From: Bacillota bacterium
Lineage (GTDB): Bacteria > Bacillota > Desulfotomaculia > Desulfotomaculales > Desulfallaceae
Length of the DNA stretch: 64,000 nt
NCBI GenBank assembly: GCA_023439185.1
Contig: JAEXOR010000003.1
Location: 124,001-188,000 of the forward strand
Reading direction: 5' to 3'
In this document: piece by piece, positions 32,300 through 41,037 of the stretch
How the letters are laid out: each line of letters begins with the position of its first letter
How positions within the stretch are numbered: position 1 is the first letter of the stretch
Notes under the pieces: generated by a model
Told to the model about the DNA's origin: nothing
Databases searched by the model: none
The model's input: only the letters and a program-made list of their open reading frames with translations
Position numbers and translations under genes: made by a program

Positions 32300-32871
32300 A
32301 CGGGAATTTGACTGGTTACATTGCACAACAAAATGACCCACTTCCCGGGCTCCGGCTCCTGCTTTCCTATCCGCTCAGCAATTGGACGGCCGAATACTTC
32401 CTTCGGAGCCGTGAGTATGATAGGGGCCTGGAATTTGTCGACTTTGCCCGGGCAGTCTTAGCGAGAAACGCCGGCCGGATCCCGGCGCTGGAATCTGAAG
32501 TCTATGACCGTAAGCTAATCACCATGAACCTGGTCCTGCTGGACTATCTGAACCGCTGGAATTCTTATATTGAATATTTCGACCAGGCGCTCACCTCGAA
32601 ACCCTATTTTATTCAATATAAGAAAGAGCTCCAGCCAGCCGTGAACGAAAAATATATAATCGCGGCGGATATCCGGTTCGTCCGGGTTCATTTCCTTTAT
32701 CCGCTGGACCAGCGGTATAGTATCACCTGCAGGAAAATTGTCCGGCGAGACGCCGGCAAAAGCGTTGAGCATTTGAAACGACACAGCCGCTCTATGCTTC
32801 CGTGGGAAGAAGTCGATCGCCGTTACGCGCAGATTATCGGCAAGCTGGACTGGCTGCTCGGAGGAGGCTGA
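32296..32871 (+). CDS. Hypothetical lysogeny-module protein
   Basis: A 191-residue soluble, tyrosine- and arginine-rich protein with no motif I recognise. Its start overlaps the lipoprotein stop by four bases and its end is four bases from the integrase start, so it belongs to the repressor-to-integrase operon. Genes in this slot are often defence or exclusion morons. Confidence 0.6.
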   Translation: MNGNLTGYIAQQNDPLPGLRLLLSYPLSNWTAEYFLRSREYDRGLEFVDFARAVLARNAGRIPALESEVYDRKLITMNLVLLDYLNRWNSYIEYFDQALTSKPYFIQYKKELQPAVNEKYIIAADIRFVRVHFLYPLDQRYSITCRKIVRRDAGKSVEHLKRHSRSMLPWEEVDRRYAQIIGKLDWLLGGG

Positions 32872-32875
32872 TTTT

Positions 32876-34057
32876 TTGCCGGCTACCAAGGATGGAAACC
32901 GAGGCACATGGACCGCCCAGTTTTACTACACCGACTGGAAAGGCGTGAAACATAAAAAGAAAAAGCGCGGCTTCAAGCTGGAGAGAGAAGCCAAAGAATT
33001 TGAAAAGCAGTTTCTGCTTAAAGTCGCCGGCAGCCCCAATATGACCTTTCAGTCCCTGGTTGAGCTGTACTATGAAGACTTCGAGAACCGGGTCAGAGGC
33101 TCCACTCAAGATACAAAGAAGAGCATGATCGAGACGCACGTTCTGCCGGTTTTTAAGTCCAAGATAATCTCTGAGATCACGAACGCCGACATCAGGCGCT
33201 GGCAGAACCTAATGCTAAAAAAGACAAACCCACGTAACGGGAAACCATACAAGCCAACATACCTGCGGTCTATCAACAGCCAGCTCAGCACCATCCTGAA
33301 CTTCGCGGTCGAATATTATGATTTGCCCAAGAACCCATGCGATCGGGTAAAGGCCATCGGGAAGAAACGAGCCGACGAAATGAAGTTCTGGACCCTTGAC
33401 CAGTTTAATGAGGTCATTGCCAGGGAAGAGCATCCGGGCTACCACGCTGCTTTCATGACGCTCTATTGGACCGGCATCCGGGCGGGAGAGTGTCTGGCCC
33501 TCAGACCCCAAAAGGTTCTGGAGGATATACAATCCCTGAATATCACCGAGACATTCAAGCGTAAGGGCGGAGAGGACATTTTCGACGATCCCAAGACCGA
33601 GAACAGCATCCGGGTCGTTTCCATGCCTGATTTCCTTTACCGGGAATTAAGGCATTACATGAAAGCCCTTTATGGCCTGGGCCCGGACGACCGGATTTTC
33701 TATTTCACAAAGACTGCTCTCAATAAGGAGCTTGACCGGCTGGCCGAGAGAGCTGGTATTGAGCGTATCCGGGTGCATGACCTGCGGCACTCTCATGTCG
33801 CGCTGCTGATCGAGCTCGGGTACCGGACCCACGCCATCGCCAAGAGGATCGGCGATACCCCGGAGGAAGTGGACCGCACCTATGCCCACTTGTACCCAGG
33901 CAAGAGTCAGGATATCGCCAGAGAGCTTAACCGGCATAAAGACGGTATCACCCGGGGTGCTGCGCCGCTCGATGAAGACGGCGAAGTCTACAACGAAAAA
34001 GAGGTCGCCGAAAGCCTACAGGCCGAGCGCGTTTTCCATGATCTAAAGGTCGTTTAG
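32876..34057 (+). CDS. int: Tyrosine recombinase (phage integrase)
   Basis: A 393-residue protein with an N-terminal AP2-like arm-binding domain (GTWTAQFYYTDWKGVKHKKKKRGF), a SAM-like core-binding domain (about residues 60-150) and the catalytic domain. Catalytic residues are visible as the Arg in GIRAGECLAL, HDLRHSH (H-x-x-R) and the nucleophile Tyr in DRTYAHLYPG. The start is TTG behind GGAGGAGG. It lies convergent to guaA, whose 3' end is a frequent integration site. Confidence 0.93.
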   Translation: MPATKDGNRGTWTAQFYYTDWKGVKHKKKKRGFKLEREAKEFEKQFLLKVAGSPNMTFQSLVELYYEDFENRVRGSTQDTKKSMIETHVLPVFKSKIISEITNADIRRWQNLMLKKTNPRNGKPYKPTYLRSINSQLSTILNFAVEYYDLPKNPCDRVKAIGKKRADEMKFWTLDQFNEVIAREEHPGYHAAFMTLYWTGIRAGECLALRPQKVLEDIQSLNITETFKRKGGEDIFDDPKTENSIRVVSMPDFLYRELRHYMKALYGLGPDDRIFYFTKTALNKELDRLAERAGIERIRVHDLRHSHVALLIELGYRTHAIAKRIGDTPEEVDRTYAHLYPGKSQDIARELNRHKDGITRGAAPLDEDGEVYNEKEVAESLQAERVFHDLKVV

Positions 34058-34097
34058 AAATAATAGAGCCAAAATAGAGCCACGGGCAAAAAAATAA

Positions 34098-34133
34098 GGC
34101 CGGAAATCCAGCATCTACGCTGGTTTCCGGTCT
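34098..34133. terminator. Bidirectional terminator between integrase and guaA
   Basis: CCGGAAATCCAGC (34100-34112) pairs with GCTGGTTTCCGG (34119-34130), with one bulge. Rightward it is followed by TCTTTTCTATCTT, leftward by TTATTTTTTT. It can end both the integrase and the guaA transcripts. Confidence 0.8.
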
Positions 34134-34138
34134 TTTCT

Positions 34139-34162
34139 ATCTTATTCCCACTCTATCGTCGC
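34139..34162. other. Probable prophage attachment site at the guaA 3' end
   Basis: The integrase gene ends 84 bases from the guaA stop, and the guaA 3' end around CTTATTCCCACTCTATCG is a known hot spot for islands and phages. The second copy of the core lies outside the window, so the boundaries are not proved. Confidence 0.45.
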
Positions 34163-35677
34163 CGGTGGCTTCGACGTAATATCGTAAACCACCCGGTTTA
34201 TTTCCTTAATCTCGCTGACGATGCGGCCGGAGATACGCTCCAGCACGTCGTAGGGTATTTTGGCCCAGTCGGCGGTCATGCCGTCATGGGAATGCACCGC
34301 CCTGATGCCCACGGTGTGGGCGTAGGTGCGCTCGTCGCCCATGACGCCTACGCTGTAGAGGCCGGGCAGCACGGCAAAATACTGCCAGATCTCCCGGTCC
34401 AGGCCGGCGTTGGCGATTTCGCCGGTGACAATGGCGTCGGCTTCCTGCAGCAAAGCCACTTTTTCCGGCGTTACCTCGCCCAGAATGCGCACCGCCAGGC
34501 CGGGGCCGGGGAAAGGCTGGCGCCATACGATCTGAGCGGGCATGCCCAGTTCCTCGCCCACCTGGCGCACTTCGTCCTTGAACAGCCAGCGCAGGGGCTC
34601 AATTAAGGACAGACGCATGTTTTCCGGCAGCCCGCCCACGTTGTGGTGCGATTTGATCACCGCCGCGGTGGCTGTGCCGCTTTCCACCACGTCCGGGTAA
34701 AGGGTGCCCTGGACTAAATAATCTATTTCCCCCACCTTGGCCGCTTCTTCTTCAAAGACCCGGATGAATTCCTCCCCGATGATTTTGCGTTTGCGCTCCG
34801 GGTCGGCAACGCCCTGCAGTTTGTTCAAGAACCTGCTGGAAGCGTCCACGTAGACTAAGTTGATGTTGAATCTGCCCCGGAATACTTCCTGCACCGTTTC
34901 GGCCTCGTCCTTGCGCAGCAGCCCGTGGTTGACGAATACGCAGGTCAGTTGGTCGCCGATGGCCCGGTGCACCAGCACTGCCGCCACCGATGAGTCCACG
35001 CCGCCGCTCAGGGCGCACAGTACCCGCCGGTCGCCCACCCGGGCGCGGATTTCGGCCACCGTTTGCTCAATGAATGAGCCCATGGTCCAACTGCCGGAAC
35101 AGCCGCAGATATTGAACAGGAAGTGACGCAGAATTTCCTGTCCCCGGGGGGTGTGCACCACCTCGGGGTGAAACTGCACCGCGTAAAGGCCGCGCCCGGG
35201 TTCCGCCATGGCAGCCACCGGCGCCTTTGCGGTGCGGGCCAGTACATTAAATCCCGGCGGCGGCGCTTCCACCCGGTCGCCGTGGCTCATCCAGCACAGG
35301 TCTTTTTCGCCCATGCAGTCCAGCAGCCCGCTGCCGGGCATTACTTCAATCCCGGTTTTGCCGTATTCGCGCATTTGGGCCCTGCTTACATCGCCCCCCA
35401 GTTGGAAAGCCATCAGCTGCATTCCGTAGCAGATGCCCAGCACGGGAATGCCCAGGTCGTAAACAGCCGGGTCGATGCGGGGCGCGCCGTCCTGGTACAC
35501 GCTGGACGGTCCGCCGGAGAAGATCAGGCCCCGGGGGTTTTTGTTTTTTATTTCATCCAGCGGAGTATTGTAGGCCAGCATTTCGCAAAACACGTTGTGT
35601 TCGCGGATGCGGCGGGCTATAAGCTGGCTGTACTGGCCGCCGAAGTCAACCACGATCACCAGTTCCGGGACGGACAT
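34142..35677 (-). CDS. guaA: GMP synthase (glutamine-hydrolysing)
   Basis: A 511-residue enzyme that converts XMP, glutamine and ATP to GMP. The N-terminal class I glutaminase has LGICYGMQLMAF with the catalytic Cys and QFHPEVVHT with His. The ATP pyrophosphatase domain has LSGGVDSSVAA at about residue 225, and the C-terminus ends in the conserved PPATIEWE. The length is normal and the 3' end is intact despite prophage insertion. It is downstream of hpt in a two-gene purine operon. Confidence 0.97.
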   Translation of the reverse strand: MSVPELVIVVDFGGQYSQLIARRIREHNVFCEMLAYNTPLDEIKNKNPRGLIFSGGPSSVYQDGAPRIDPAVYDLGIPVLGICYGMQLMAFQLGGDVSRAQMREYGKTGIEVMPGSGLLDCMGEKDLCWMSHGDRVEAPPPGFNVLARTAKAPVAAMAEPGRGLYAVQFHPEVVHTPRGQEILRHFLFNICGCSGSWTMGSFIEQTVAEIRARVGDRRVLCALSGGVDSSVAAVLVHRAIGDQLTCVFVNHGLLRKDEAETVQEVFRGRFNINLVYVDASSRFLNKLQGVADPERKRKIIGEEFIRVFEEEAAKVGEIDYLVQGTLYPDVVESGTATAAVIKSHHNVGGLPENMRLSLIEPLRWLFKDEVRQVGEELGMPAQIVWRQPFPGPGLAVRILGEVTPEKVALLQEADAIVTGEIANAGLDREIWQYFAVLPGLYSVGVMGDERTYAHTVGIRAVHSHDGMTADWAKIPYDVLERISGRIVSEIKEINRVVYDITSKPPATIEWE

Positions 35678-35707
35678 GGGCTGTTTCCTCCTTAAATTGG
35701 ACGGTAT

Positions 35708-36253
35708 TTACTTGGTTATTGTATATGCCTCACGCTTCAGGACACAAATTTCCGGCAGGTTGCGGTATTTTTCGTTATAATCCAGGCCGTAGCCCACAAC
35801 GAATTCATCCGGGATGGAGAAACCGTTATAATCCACCGGCACGTTTACTTCCCGGCGGGACGGTTTGTCCAGCAGGGCGCAGAGACGCACGCTGGCGGGT
35901 TCCCGCGCTTTGAGGATTTCCAGCAGGTAATTAAGGGTCAGTCCGGTGTCCACGATGTCCTCCACCACCAGGATGTGCCGGCCCTGGATATTTTGGTCCA
36001 GGTCCTTGATAATCCGCACCACTCCCGTGGATCTGCTGGAAATGCCGTAGCTGGACACCGCCATAAAGTCGAACTGCACGTCTATGGACATGGCCCGGAC
36101 CAGGTCGGCCATGAATATCATGGCCCCTTTGAGGATCCCGACAATTAACAGGTTCTTGCCGTCGTAATCCCCGGAAATGGCCTGGGCCATTTCGTTGACC
36201 TTTTTAGTTATCTCTTCCTTGGAAAGCAGCACTCTTTCTATATCCTGATGCAA
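35708..36253 (-). CDS. hpt: Hypoxanthine phosphoribosyltransferase
   Basis: A 181-residue purine-salvage enzyme. The PRPP-binding motif VVEDIVDTGLTL is at about residues 95-106, with KGAMIFMADL earlier and the C-terminal DEFVVGYGLDY. I start at TTG 36253 because GGGGGGAG lies just upstream and this gives the family length. The frame stays open upstream but lacks a start signal. It is driven by the consensus promoter at 36285-36313. Confidence 0.93.
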   Translation of the reverse strand: MHQDIERVLLSKEEITKKVNEMAQAISGDYDGKNLLIVGILKGAMIFMADLVRAMSIDVQFDFMAVSSYGISSRSTGVVRIIKDLDQNIQGRHILVVEDIVDTGLTLNYLLEILKAREPASVRLCALLDKPSRREVNVPVDYNGFSIPDEFVVGYGLDYNEKYRNLPEICVLKREAYTITK

Positions 36254-36284
36254 TGGAGCTCCCCCCTCGTCAAAAATCTGGGTT

Positions 36285-36313
36285 ATTATAACAGGATGCG
36301 GTGACAGTGTCAA
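36285..36313 (-). promoter_or_regulatory. Promoter of hpt-guaA
   Basis: On the minus strand TTGACA (36313-36308), 17 bases, TATAAT (36290-36285), matching the vegetative consensus at both boxes. It starts transcription about 30 bases before the hpt start. Confidence 0.85.
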
Positions 36314-36318
36314 TAAAA

Positions 36319-36342
36319 AAGGAACCGCCCGGGGGCGGTTCC
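36319..36342 (-). terminator. Terminator after the sleB-like gene
   Basis: GGAACCGCCC (36321-36330) pairs with GGGCGGTTCC (36333-36342). Leftward it is followed by TTTTTTATTG. It closes the cortex hydrolase transcript just upstream of the hpt promoter. Confidence 0.82.
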
Positions 36343-36363
36343 GGATTTAACCGGTGATTAAAT

Positions 36364-37179
36364 TTAATAAGTAAATGTAAATGCTCCCAGTTTTGTGGCC
36401 ACCGGGCGGGAGGTCAGATATTTATTGGTTACCCAGTGTTCCCAGAAATACAGGGCGCCGTTGCTGGGGTCCCAGCCGTTAAGCGCGTCCATGGCCGCTT
36501 TTTTGCCTGTCGCGGTGGCTGGCCTGTTGATCCAGCCGTTTAGCACCGGTGAGAATTGGTATTTGCCGCCGGCATCGACCTGGTAGACGACGCCGCGGAT
36601 GGTGTTGGGAAACAGCGGGCTGTCAACGCGGTTCAGGACAACGGCCCCCACCGCCACCTGGGTGGTATAGGATTCCGAGTCGGCCTCGGCGGTGATAATC
36701 CGGGCCAGGGCATCAAATTCGGTCGCGCTGATACTCCCCCTGCTGGTGGTGATGTTAGAATTAGAATTAGTATTGGTGTTGGTATTGGTGTTGGCGGCTG
36801 TCCCTCCGGCGGGGATGTAAAGGGTCTGGCCCGGATAGAGGGAGTTGGTGTTCAGGCCGCTGGCAGTCTTAATCCGGTTATAATCCACACCAAATTTTTT
36901 ACCAATCAGGAACAGGGTGTCCCCTTTTTGCACCGTGTATTTTTGCGGTATGGTTAATTTCTGGCCGGGATTGATGTTGTCGGTCCAGATGTTGTTGGTG
37001 TAGCGCAGGGCGTACTGGCTGACACTATATTTACTTGCAATTTTAAAAATAGAGTCTCCCTTGCTTACCGTATGCGTCTGAGCCAGGGCCAGGCCCGGCA
37101 GCGCCAACAGCGCCGTGAAAAAGAAGAAACAAAAAAATAGTTTACCTTTGGTGACTTTACCCTTGATGTCCAAAAACAT
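36364..37179 (-). CDS. LysM-containing spore cortex hydrolase (SleB/CwlJ family)
   Basis: A 271-residue secreted protein: signal peptide (residues 1-33, LFFCFFFFTALLALPGLALAQ), LysM domain 1 (THTVSKGDSIFKIASKYSV), LysM domain 2 (KYTVQKGDTLFLIGKKFGV), an NTNTNTNTNSNSN linker and a hydrolase_2 domain (ALARIITAEADSESYTTQVAVGAVVLNRV, ending in ALYFWEH). It would cleave cortex peptidoglycan at spore germination or remodel the wall. It points to an endospore-forming host. A promoter is visible at 37208-37237 and a terminator at 36319-36342. Confidence 0.92.
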   Translation of the reverse strand: MFLDIKGKVTKGKLFFCFFFFTALLALPGLALAQTHTVSKGDSIFKIASKYSVSQYALRYTNNIWTDNINPGQKLTIPQKYTVQKGDTLFLIGKKFGVDYNRIKTASGLNTNSLYPGQTLYIPAGGTAANTNTNTNTNSNSNITTSRGSISATEFDALARIITAEADSESYTTQVAVGAVVLNRVDSPLFPNTIRGVVYQVDAGGKYQFSPVLNGWINRPATATGKKAAMDALNGWDPSNGALYFWEHWVTNKYLTSRPVATKLGAFTFTY

Positions 37180-37207
37180 TACCTCCCTGGTCTAAGTTGT
37201 CGGGTTT

Positions 37208-37237
37208 ATTATACAAGCCTGCCGATTAAATAGCCAA
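37208..37237 (-). promoter_or_regulatory. Promoter of the sleB-like gene
   Basis: On the minus strand TTGGCT (37237-37232), 18 bases, TATAAT (37213-37208). The start codon is about 29 bases downstream of the -10. A sporulation sigma site was not distinguished. Confidence 0.6.
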
Positions 37238-37258
37238 GGAGTAAAATATGCCAGGAAT

Positions 37259-37600
37259 TCAGTGTTCTCTTTTTATCGGCGGTCCATACATTTTGGCGTT
37301 AATATGCTCCACCAGAAACATGGTTGAGAATGTATGGAAAATTTGGTTGGCCACACTTTCAATCGAGGAATCAAGTTTATGCAGATCGCCTTTAATCAAG
37401 GGACGAAAGCCAAATTTCATTTCCAGGTCTTCCAGAAATGACTGCACTATTTTTTGGCGCAGCGGTTCTTCACCCACGCTGTGCCATTGGGACAGCGGAT
37501 TGCCGGCTTTACCCGGAGAATGCCGTTCCGCTGCTTCCAAAAACCAATCCCTGAATTGGTTAAAGGACGGGCGTTTGCGGCTGAAACTTTGCGTCATCAA
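37259..37600 (-). CDS. Conserved hypothetical protein
   Basis: A 113-residue soluble protein (TQSFSRKRPSFNQFRDWFLEAAERH...). No domain is recognised. It is the last gene of the threonine operon, 17 bases after the mutase gene. The role is unknown. Confidence 0.65.
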   Translation of the reverse strand: MMTQSFSRKRPSFNQFRDWFLEAAERHSPGKAGNPLSQWHSVGEEPLRQKIVQSFLEDLEMKFGFRPLIKGDLHKLDSSIESVANQIFHTFSTMFLVEHINAKMYGPPIKREH

Positions 37601-37617
37601 TTGCTTTCCTCCTTGCT

Positions 37618-38823
37618 TTACACCTGTAAAAATTTACGCATCAGCGCCGGCCCGTCGGGGATAAATATGCCGGTGGCCGCTGCGCTCGCTTCACAGTACC
37701 CGGCGCCTGTTCCGGCCTGGCCGGCGCCGGACATCATAGCATAGGGCACCGGGTCGGAGGTGTGGGTCCGGATGCTTAAAGGCGTGGGGTGATCCGGCAG
37801 CAGCAGTATTTTATAATCGCCTATGGCAGGCAACCCTTCCAGTAGTGTTCCCAGTACCTGGCTGTCTATTTCCTCAATGGCCCTGACTTTGGTTTCGGTG
37901 CTGCCCTGATGGCCCGCCTCGTCCGGCGCTTCCACGTGCAGGTAAATGAAATCGGTCCCGGCTTGCAGCGCCTCCAGGGCGGCCTGGGCCTTGCCGCGGA
38001 AATTGGTGTGGATGTTGCCGGTGGCTCCCGGTACGTCGAGCACTTCCATTCCGGCGCAGATGCCGATGCCCATGATCAGGTCGACCGCGGACACCACCGC
38101 TCCTTGCAGTCCGTACAGATCCTTGAATAGCGGCAACGCCGGCCGTTTGCCCTGGCCCCAAAACCACACCGAGTTGGCCAGCGGCTGTTTTTTCGCCAGC
38201 CTGGCCAGGTTGACGGGATGATTTTTCAGCAGTTCGTGGCTTTGCCGCATTAAGTCCAGCAGCCCGGCGCCGCCCTTGCCCCGGGGCAGATATTCGCCAA
38301 CCTGGCGGCCGGAGATGTCGTGGGGCGGAGTCAGTTCGGTCTGTTCCGGGCCGTCGCGCCATACCATCAGGTGGCGGTAGCTGATGCCCGGGTAAAAATG
38401 CCTGTCACCTCCGCCCAGCCGCGCTTCCACCGCCAGGATTAATTCCCGGGCTTCGGCGCTGGATATTTCACCGGCGCTGTAGTCAAGCATCTGTTTGTCG
38501 GAGTATTCGGGCTCATCGGACAGGGTGACCAGGTTACAGCGGTAAGCCACGTCGTTGTCCGCCAGGTCCACCCCCATGCTCACGGCCTCCAGGGGTGAGC
38601 GGCCGGTGTAGTATTGCTGCGGCGCGTAACCCATTACCGACAGGTTGGCCACGTCACTGCCCGGCGGGTATCCTTCGGGTACGGTTTTTACCAGGCCTGT
38701 TTCTCCCCGGGCGGCCAGCAGGTCCATGTTCGGGGTGCGGGCATACTGCAGCGGTGTTTTATTGGCCAGTTCCGGGCGGGGTTCATCGGCCATGCCGTCC
38801 CCCACCAGCACGATGTATTTCAT
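37618..38823 (-). CDS. ApgM-type cofactor-independent phosphoglycerate mutase
   Basis: A 401-residue protein starting MKYIVLVGDGMADEP (ATG 38823, GGAGG upstream). It has the alkaline-phosphatase superfamily metal sites D9/G/D and DVANLSVMGYAP with the catalytic Ser, and LLPDHPTPLSIRTHTSDPVPY near the C-terminus, all typical of archaeal-type iPGM (ApgM). It interconverts 2- and 3-phosphoglycerate. The gene is embedded behind hom, thrB and lysC. ApgM relatives in that context have been proposed to act on homoserine, so either role is possible, but a GHMP homoserine kinase is also present here. Confidence 0.88.
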   Translation of the reverse strand: MKYIVLVGDGMADEPRPELANKTPLQYARTPNMDLLAARGETGLVKTVPEGYPPGSDVANLSVMGYAPQQYYTGRSPLEAVSMGVDLADNDVAYRCNLVTLSDEPEYSDKQMLDYSAGEISSAEARELILAVEARLGGGDRHFYPGISYRHLMVWRDGPEQTELTPPHDISGRQVGEYLPRGKGGAGLLDLMRQSHELLKNHPVNLARLAKKQPLANSVWFWGQGKRPALPLFKDLYGLQGAVVSAVDLIMGIGICAGMEVLDVPGATGNIHTNFRGKAQAALEALQAGTDFIYLHVEAPDEAGHQGSTETKVRAIEEIDSQVLGTLLEGLPAIGDYKILLLPDHPTPLSIRTHTSDPVPYAMMSGAGQAGTGAGYCEASAAATGIFIPDGPALMRKFLQV

Positions 38824-38853
38824 AACCAACCTCCGTTATGACGCAGGCTTGAA

Positions 38854-40089
38854 TTAAGCACAGCAGTCGCAGCCCGCCGATTCGGCCAGTTTGAATTTCC
38901 GGTGCAGCACGTTCATGGCCTTTTCGGTTTCGGTATTCTTGATAATACAGGAAATCTTGATGTCGGAAGTGGAGATCATGTCGATATTGATTTCTTCGTC
39001 GGCCAGGGCGCCGAAGGTCATCGCCGCCACGCCGGGGTTGCCGGTCATGCCCGCGCCCACCACTGAAACCATGGCCACGTGGGCGTCATGGGTGTAACCG
39101 GCGGCCCCCACCACTTTAATGATTTCTTCGATGGTTTCCAGTGATTTACGCAAATCATCCTGGCTGACGGTGAAGGAAATGTCGTTTATACCATCGCGCA
39201 TAGAGCTTTGCACGATCATATCCACGTTAATGCCGCGGTCGGCCAGCATTTTAAATACCATGTAGGCGACGCCGGGCTGATCCGGCACCCCGAAAATACC
39301 CAGCTTGGCCACGTTTTTATTGCTGGTAACACCGGTAACGAGTAATTTTTTTTCCATCTCGCATTCCTCCTTGACAATGGTTCCGGGGTGATCGTTGAAG
39401 CTGCACCTTACATGCAGCGGGATGTTGTATATTTTGGCGCACTCCACCGCCCTGGGATGCAATACCGCCGCTCCCAGGTGGGCCAGTTCAAGCATTTCGT
39501 CATAGGTTATGGATTCCAGTTTGCGGGCTTCGGGTACCACCCGCGGGTCGGTGGTATAAACGCCGTCCACGTCGGTGTATATTTCACACAGGTCGGCTTT
39601 GATCGCCGCGGCCAGCGCCACCGCGGTGGTGTCGGAGCCGCCTCGGCCCAGGGTGGTGACGTCGCCGTTATCGCATAGCCCCTGGAAGCCGGCTACCACA
39701 ATTATCCTACCCGCCTCCAACTCGGCATTCAGTCTGGAGTTATCTATATCGGTAATGCGGGCTTTGGAATAGATGTGCTCGGTTTTTATCCCGGCCTGGG
39801 GGCCGGTAAGGGAAATAACGTCGACGCCCAAACTTTTAATCGCCATAGCCAGCAGGGCGATGGACACCTGCTCACCGGTGGACATCAGCATGTCCATTTC
39901 CCGGGCGGGCGGGTTATCGTTAAGCTCCCGGGCCAGCTTGATTAAATCATCGGTGGCATCGCCCATGGCCGATACCACCACTACCATCTTGTTTCCGGCA
40001 CGCTGCCCGGCGACCACCCGCCGGGCCACGTTCTTGATGCGGCCCGCGTCACCAACGGATGTGCCGCCGTACTTTTGGACAATCAACAT
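38854..40089 (-). CDS. lysC: Aspartate kinase
   Basis: A 411-residue enzyme phosphorylating aspartate, first step to lysine, methionine and threonine. It starts MLIVQKYGGTSVGD (the kinase signature), has GRGGSDTTAVALAAA and ends with two ACT domains (about residues 265-400) for feedback inhibition. The ATG at 40089 is nine bases after GGAG. A GTG three codons upstream is less likely. It is in the operon behind hom and thrB. Confidence 0.96.
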   Translation of the reverse strand: MLIVQKYGGTSVGDAGRIKNVARRVVAGQRAGNKMVVVVSAMGDATDDLIKLARELNDNPPAREMDMLMSTGEQVSIALLAMAIKSLGVDVISLTGPQAGIKTEHIYSKARITDIDNSRLNAELEAGRIIVVAGFQGLCDNGDVTTLGRGGSDTTAVALAAAIKADLCEIYTDVDGVYTTDPRVVPEARKLESITYDEMLELAHLGAAVLHPRAVECAKIYNIPLHVRCSFNDHPGTIVKEECEMEKKLLVTGVTSNKNVAKLGIFGVPDQPGVAYMVFKMLADRGINVDMIVQSSMRDGINDISFTVSQDDLRKSLETIEEIIKVVGAAGYTHDAHVAMVSVVGAGMTGNPGVAAMTFGALADEEINIDMISTSDIKISCIIKNTETEKAMNVLHRKFKLAESAGCDCCA

Positions 40090-40131
40090 TTCCACCACTC
40101 CTGTAAAATAGAGTCTAAAGTCTTTTGACTG

Positions 40132-41034
40132 TTACATTATCTTCAGCGCCCTGGCTCCCACCGGACTGGGCGTGAGAACCAGGGTGCGCGCATTCATACC
40201 GCTTTCCTTGAATGTATCTCTCATTACGTCGGCAATCAGCTTAAAGTTTTTATCCGCCAGGGCGATTATGGAGGGGCCGGCGCCGCTTAACGCCACTCCC
40301 CGGGCTCCGGCCAGGCGGGCGGCGGAGATCACCTTTTTAAAACCAGCTATTGAACCGGCCCGGTACGGCTGGTGCAGCCGGTCGTCCATGGCGGTGCCCA
40401 GAACGGATAAATCGCCCTTTTGCAACGCCGCCACCAGCAGCGCCACCCGGCCGAGGTTGTATACCGAGTCCCGCATGGACACCAATTGCGGCAAGGATTC
40501 GCGGGAATCCCTGGTATTCAAGGTAAAATCAGGAATGGCCACCACGGCTTTTAGGCCCGGGGGTAAATCGATCTTAAACCAGGTGATATCCCCGTCAACG
40601 GCGGCATAAATAACCAGGCCGCCCAGCAGGGCCGGCGCCGCGTTATCCGGGTGTCCCTCCAGTGAACAGGCCAGGGAGAGCATTTCCCTTTGGCTGAGTC
40701 CGGCCCCGGACATGGCGTCCGCCGCTATGATCCCGCCAATCGCGGCGGCGGCGCTGCTGCCCAGACCCCGGCCCGGAGGCACGCCGTTAACCAGCCTGAT
40801 TCGCAGTCCCGGCGGCTGATAGCCCCGGCGCTCGAACACCAGCCGGGCCGCCCGGTAAACCAGGTTGCTTTTATCCCTTGGCAGCATGTCCGCGCCTTCA
40901 CCCTCGGCCTCAATTACGATTCCTTTGGGAATGGCGCTAAACTCTATAATATTATAGAGCTCCAGGGCCATGCCCAGGCAGTCGAAGCCCGGTCCCAGGT
41001 TGGCGGAGGTGGCGGGAACCTGTACTCTGATCAA
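40132..41034 (-). CDS. thrB: Homoserine kinase
   Basis: A 300-residue GHMP kinase that makes O-phosphohomoserine for threonine synthesis. The ATP motif PPGRGLGSSAAAAIGG is at about residues 86-101, with PATSANLGPGFDCLG at the N-terminus and GVALSGAGPSIIAL near the C-terminus. The stop-to-start spacing to hom is three bases. Confidence 0.96.
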   Translation of the reverse strand: MIRVQVPATSANLGPGFDCLGMALELYNIIEFSAIPKGIVIEAEGEGADMLPRDKSNLVYRAARLVFERRGYQPPGLRIRLVNGVPPGRGLGSSAAAAIGGIIAADAMSGAGLSQREMLSLACSLEGHPDNAAPALLGGLVIYAAVDGDITWFKIDLPPGLKAVVAIPDFTLNTRDSRESLPQLVSMRDSVYNLGRVALLVAALQKGDLSVLGTAMDDRLHQPYRAGSIAGFKKVISAARLAGARGVALSGAGPSIIALADKNFKLIADVMRDTFKESGMNARTLVLTPSPVGARALKIM

Positions 41035-41037
41035 CGG

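Noticed and set aside
36254..36313. Possible purine riboswitch before hpt-guaA
   Set aside because: The -10 is about 30 bases from the hpt start, too short for an aptamer.
36760..36810. Short tandem repeat in the LysM-SleB gene as a phase-variable element
   Set aside because: It is a codon-level NT/NS repeat in a flexible linker. Slippage is possible but nothing shows phase variation.
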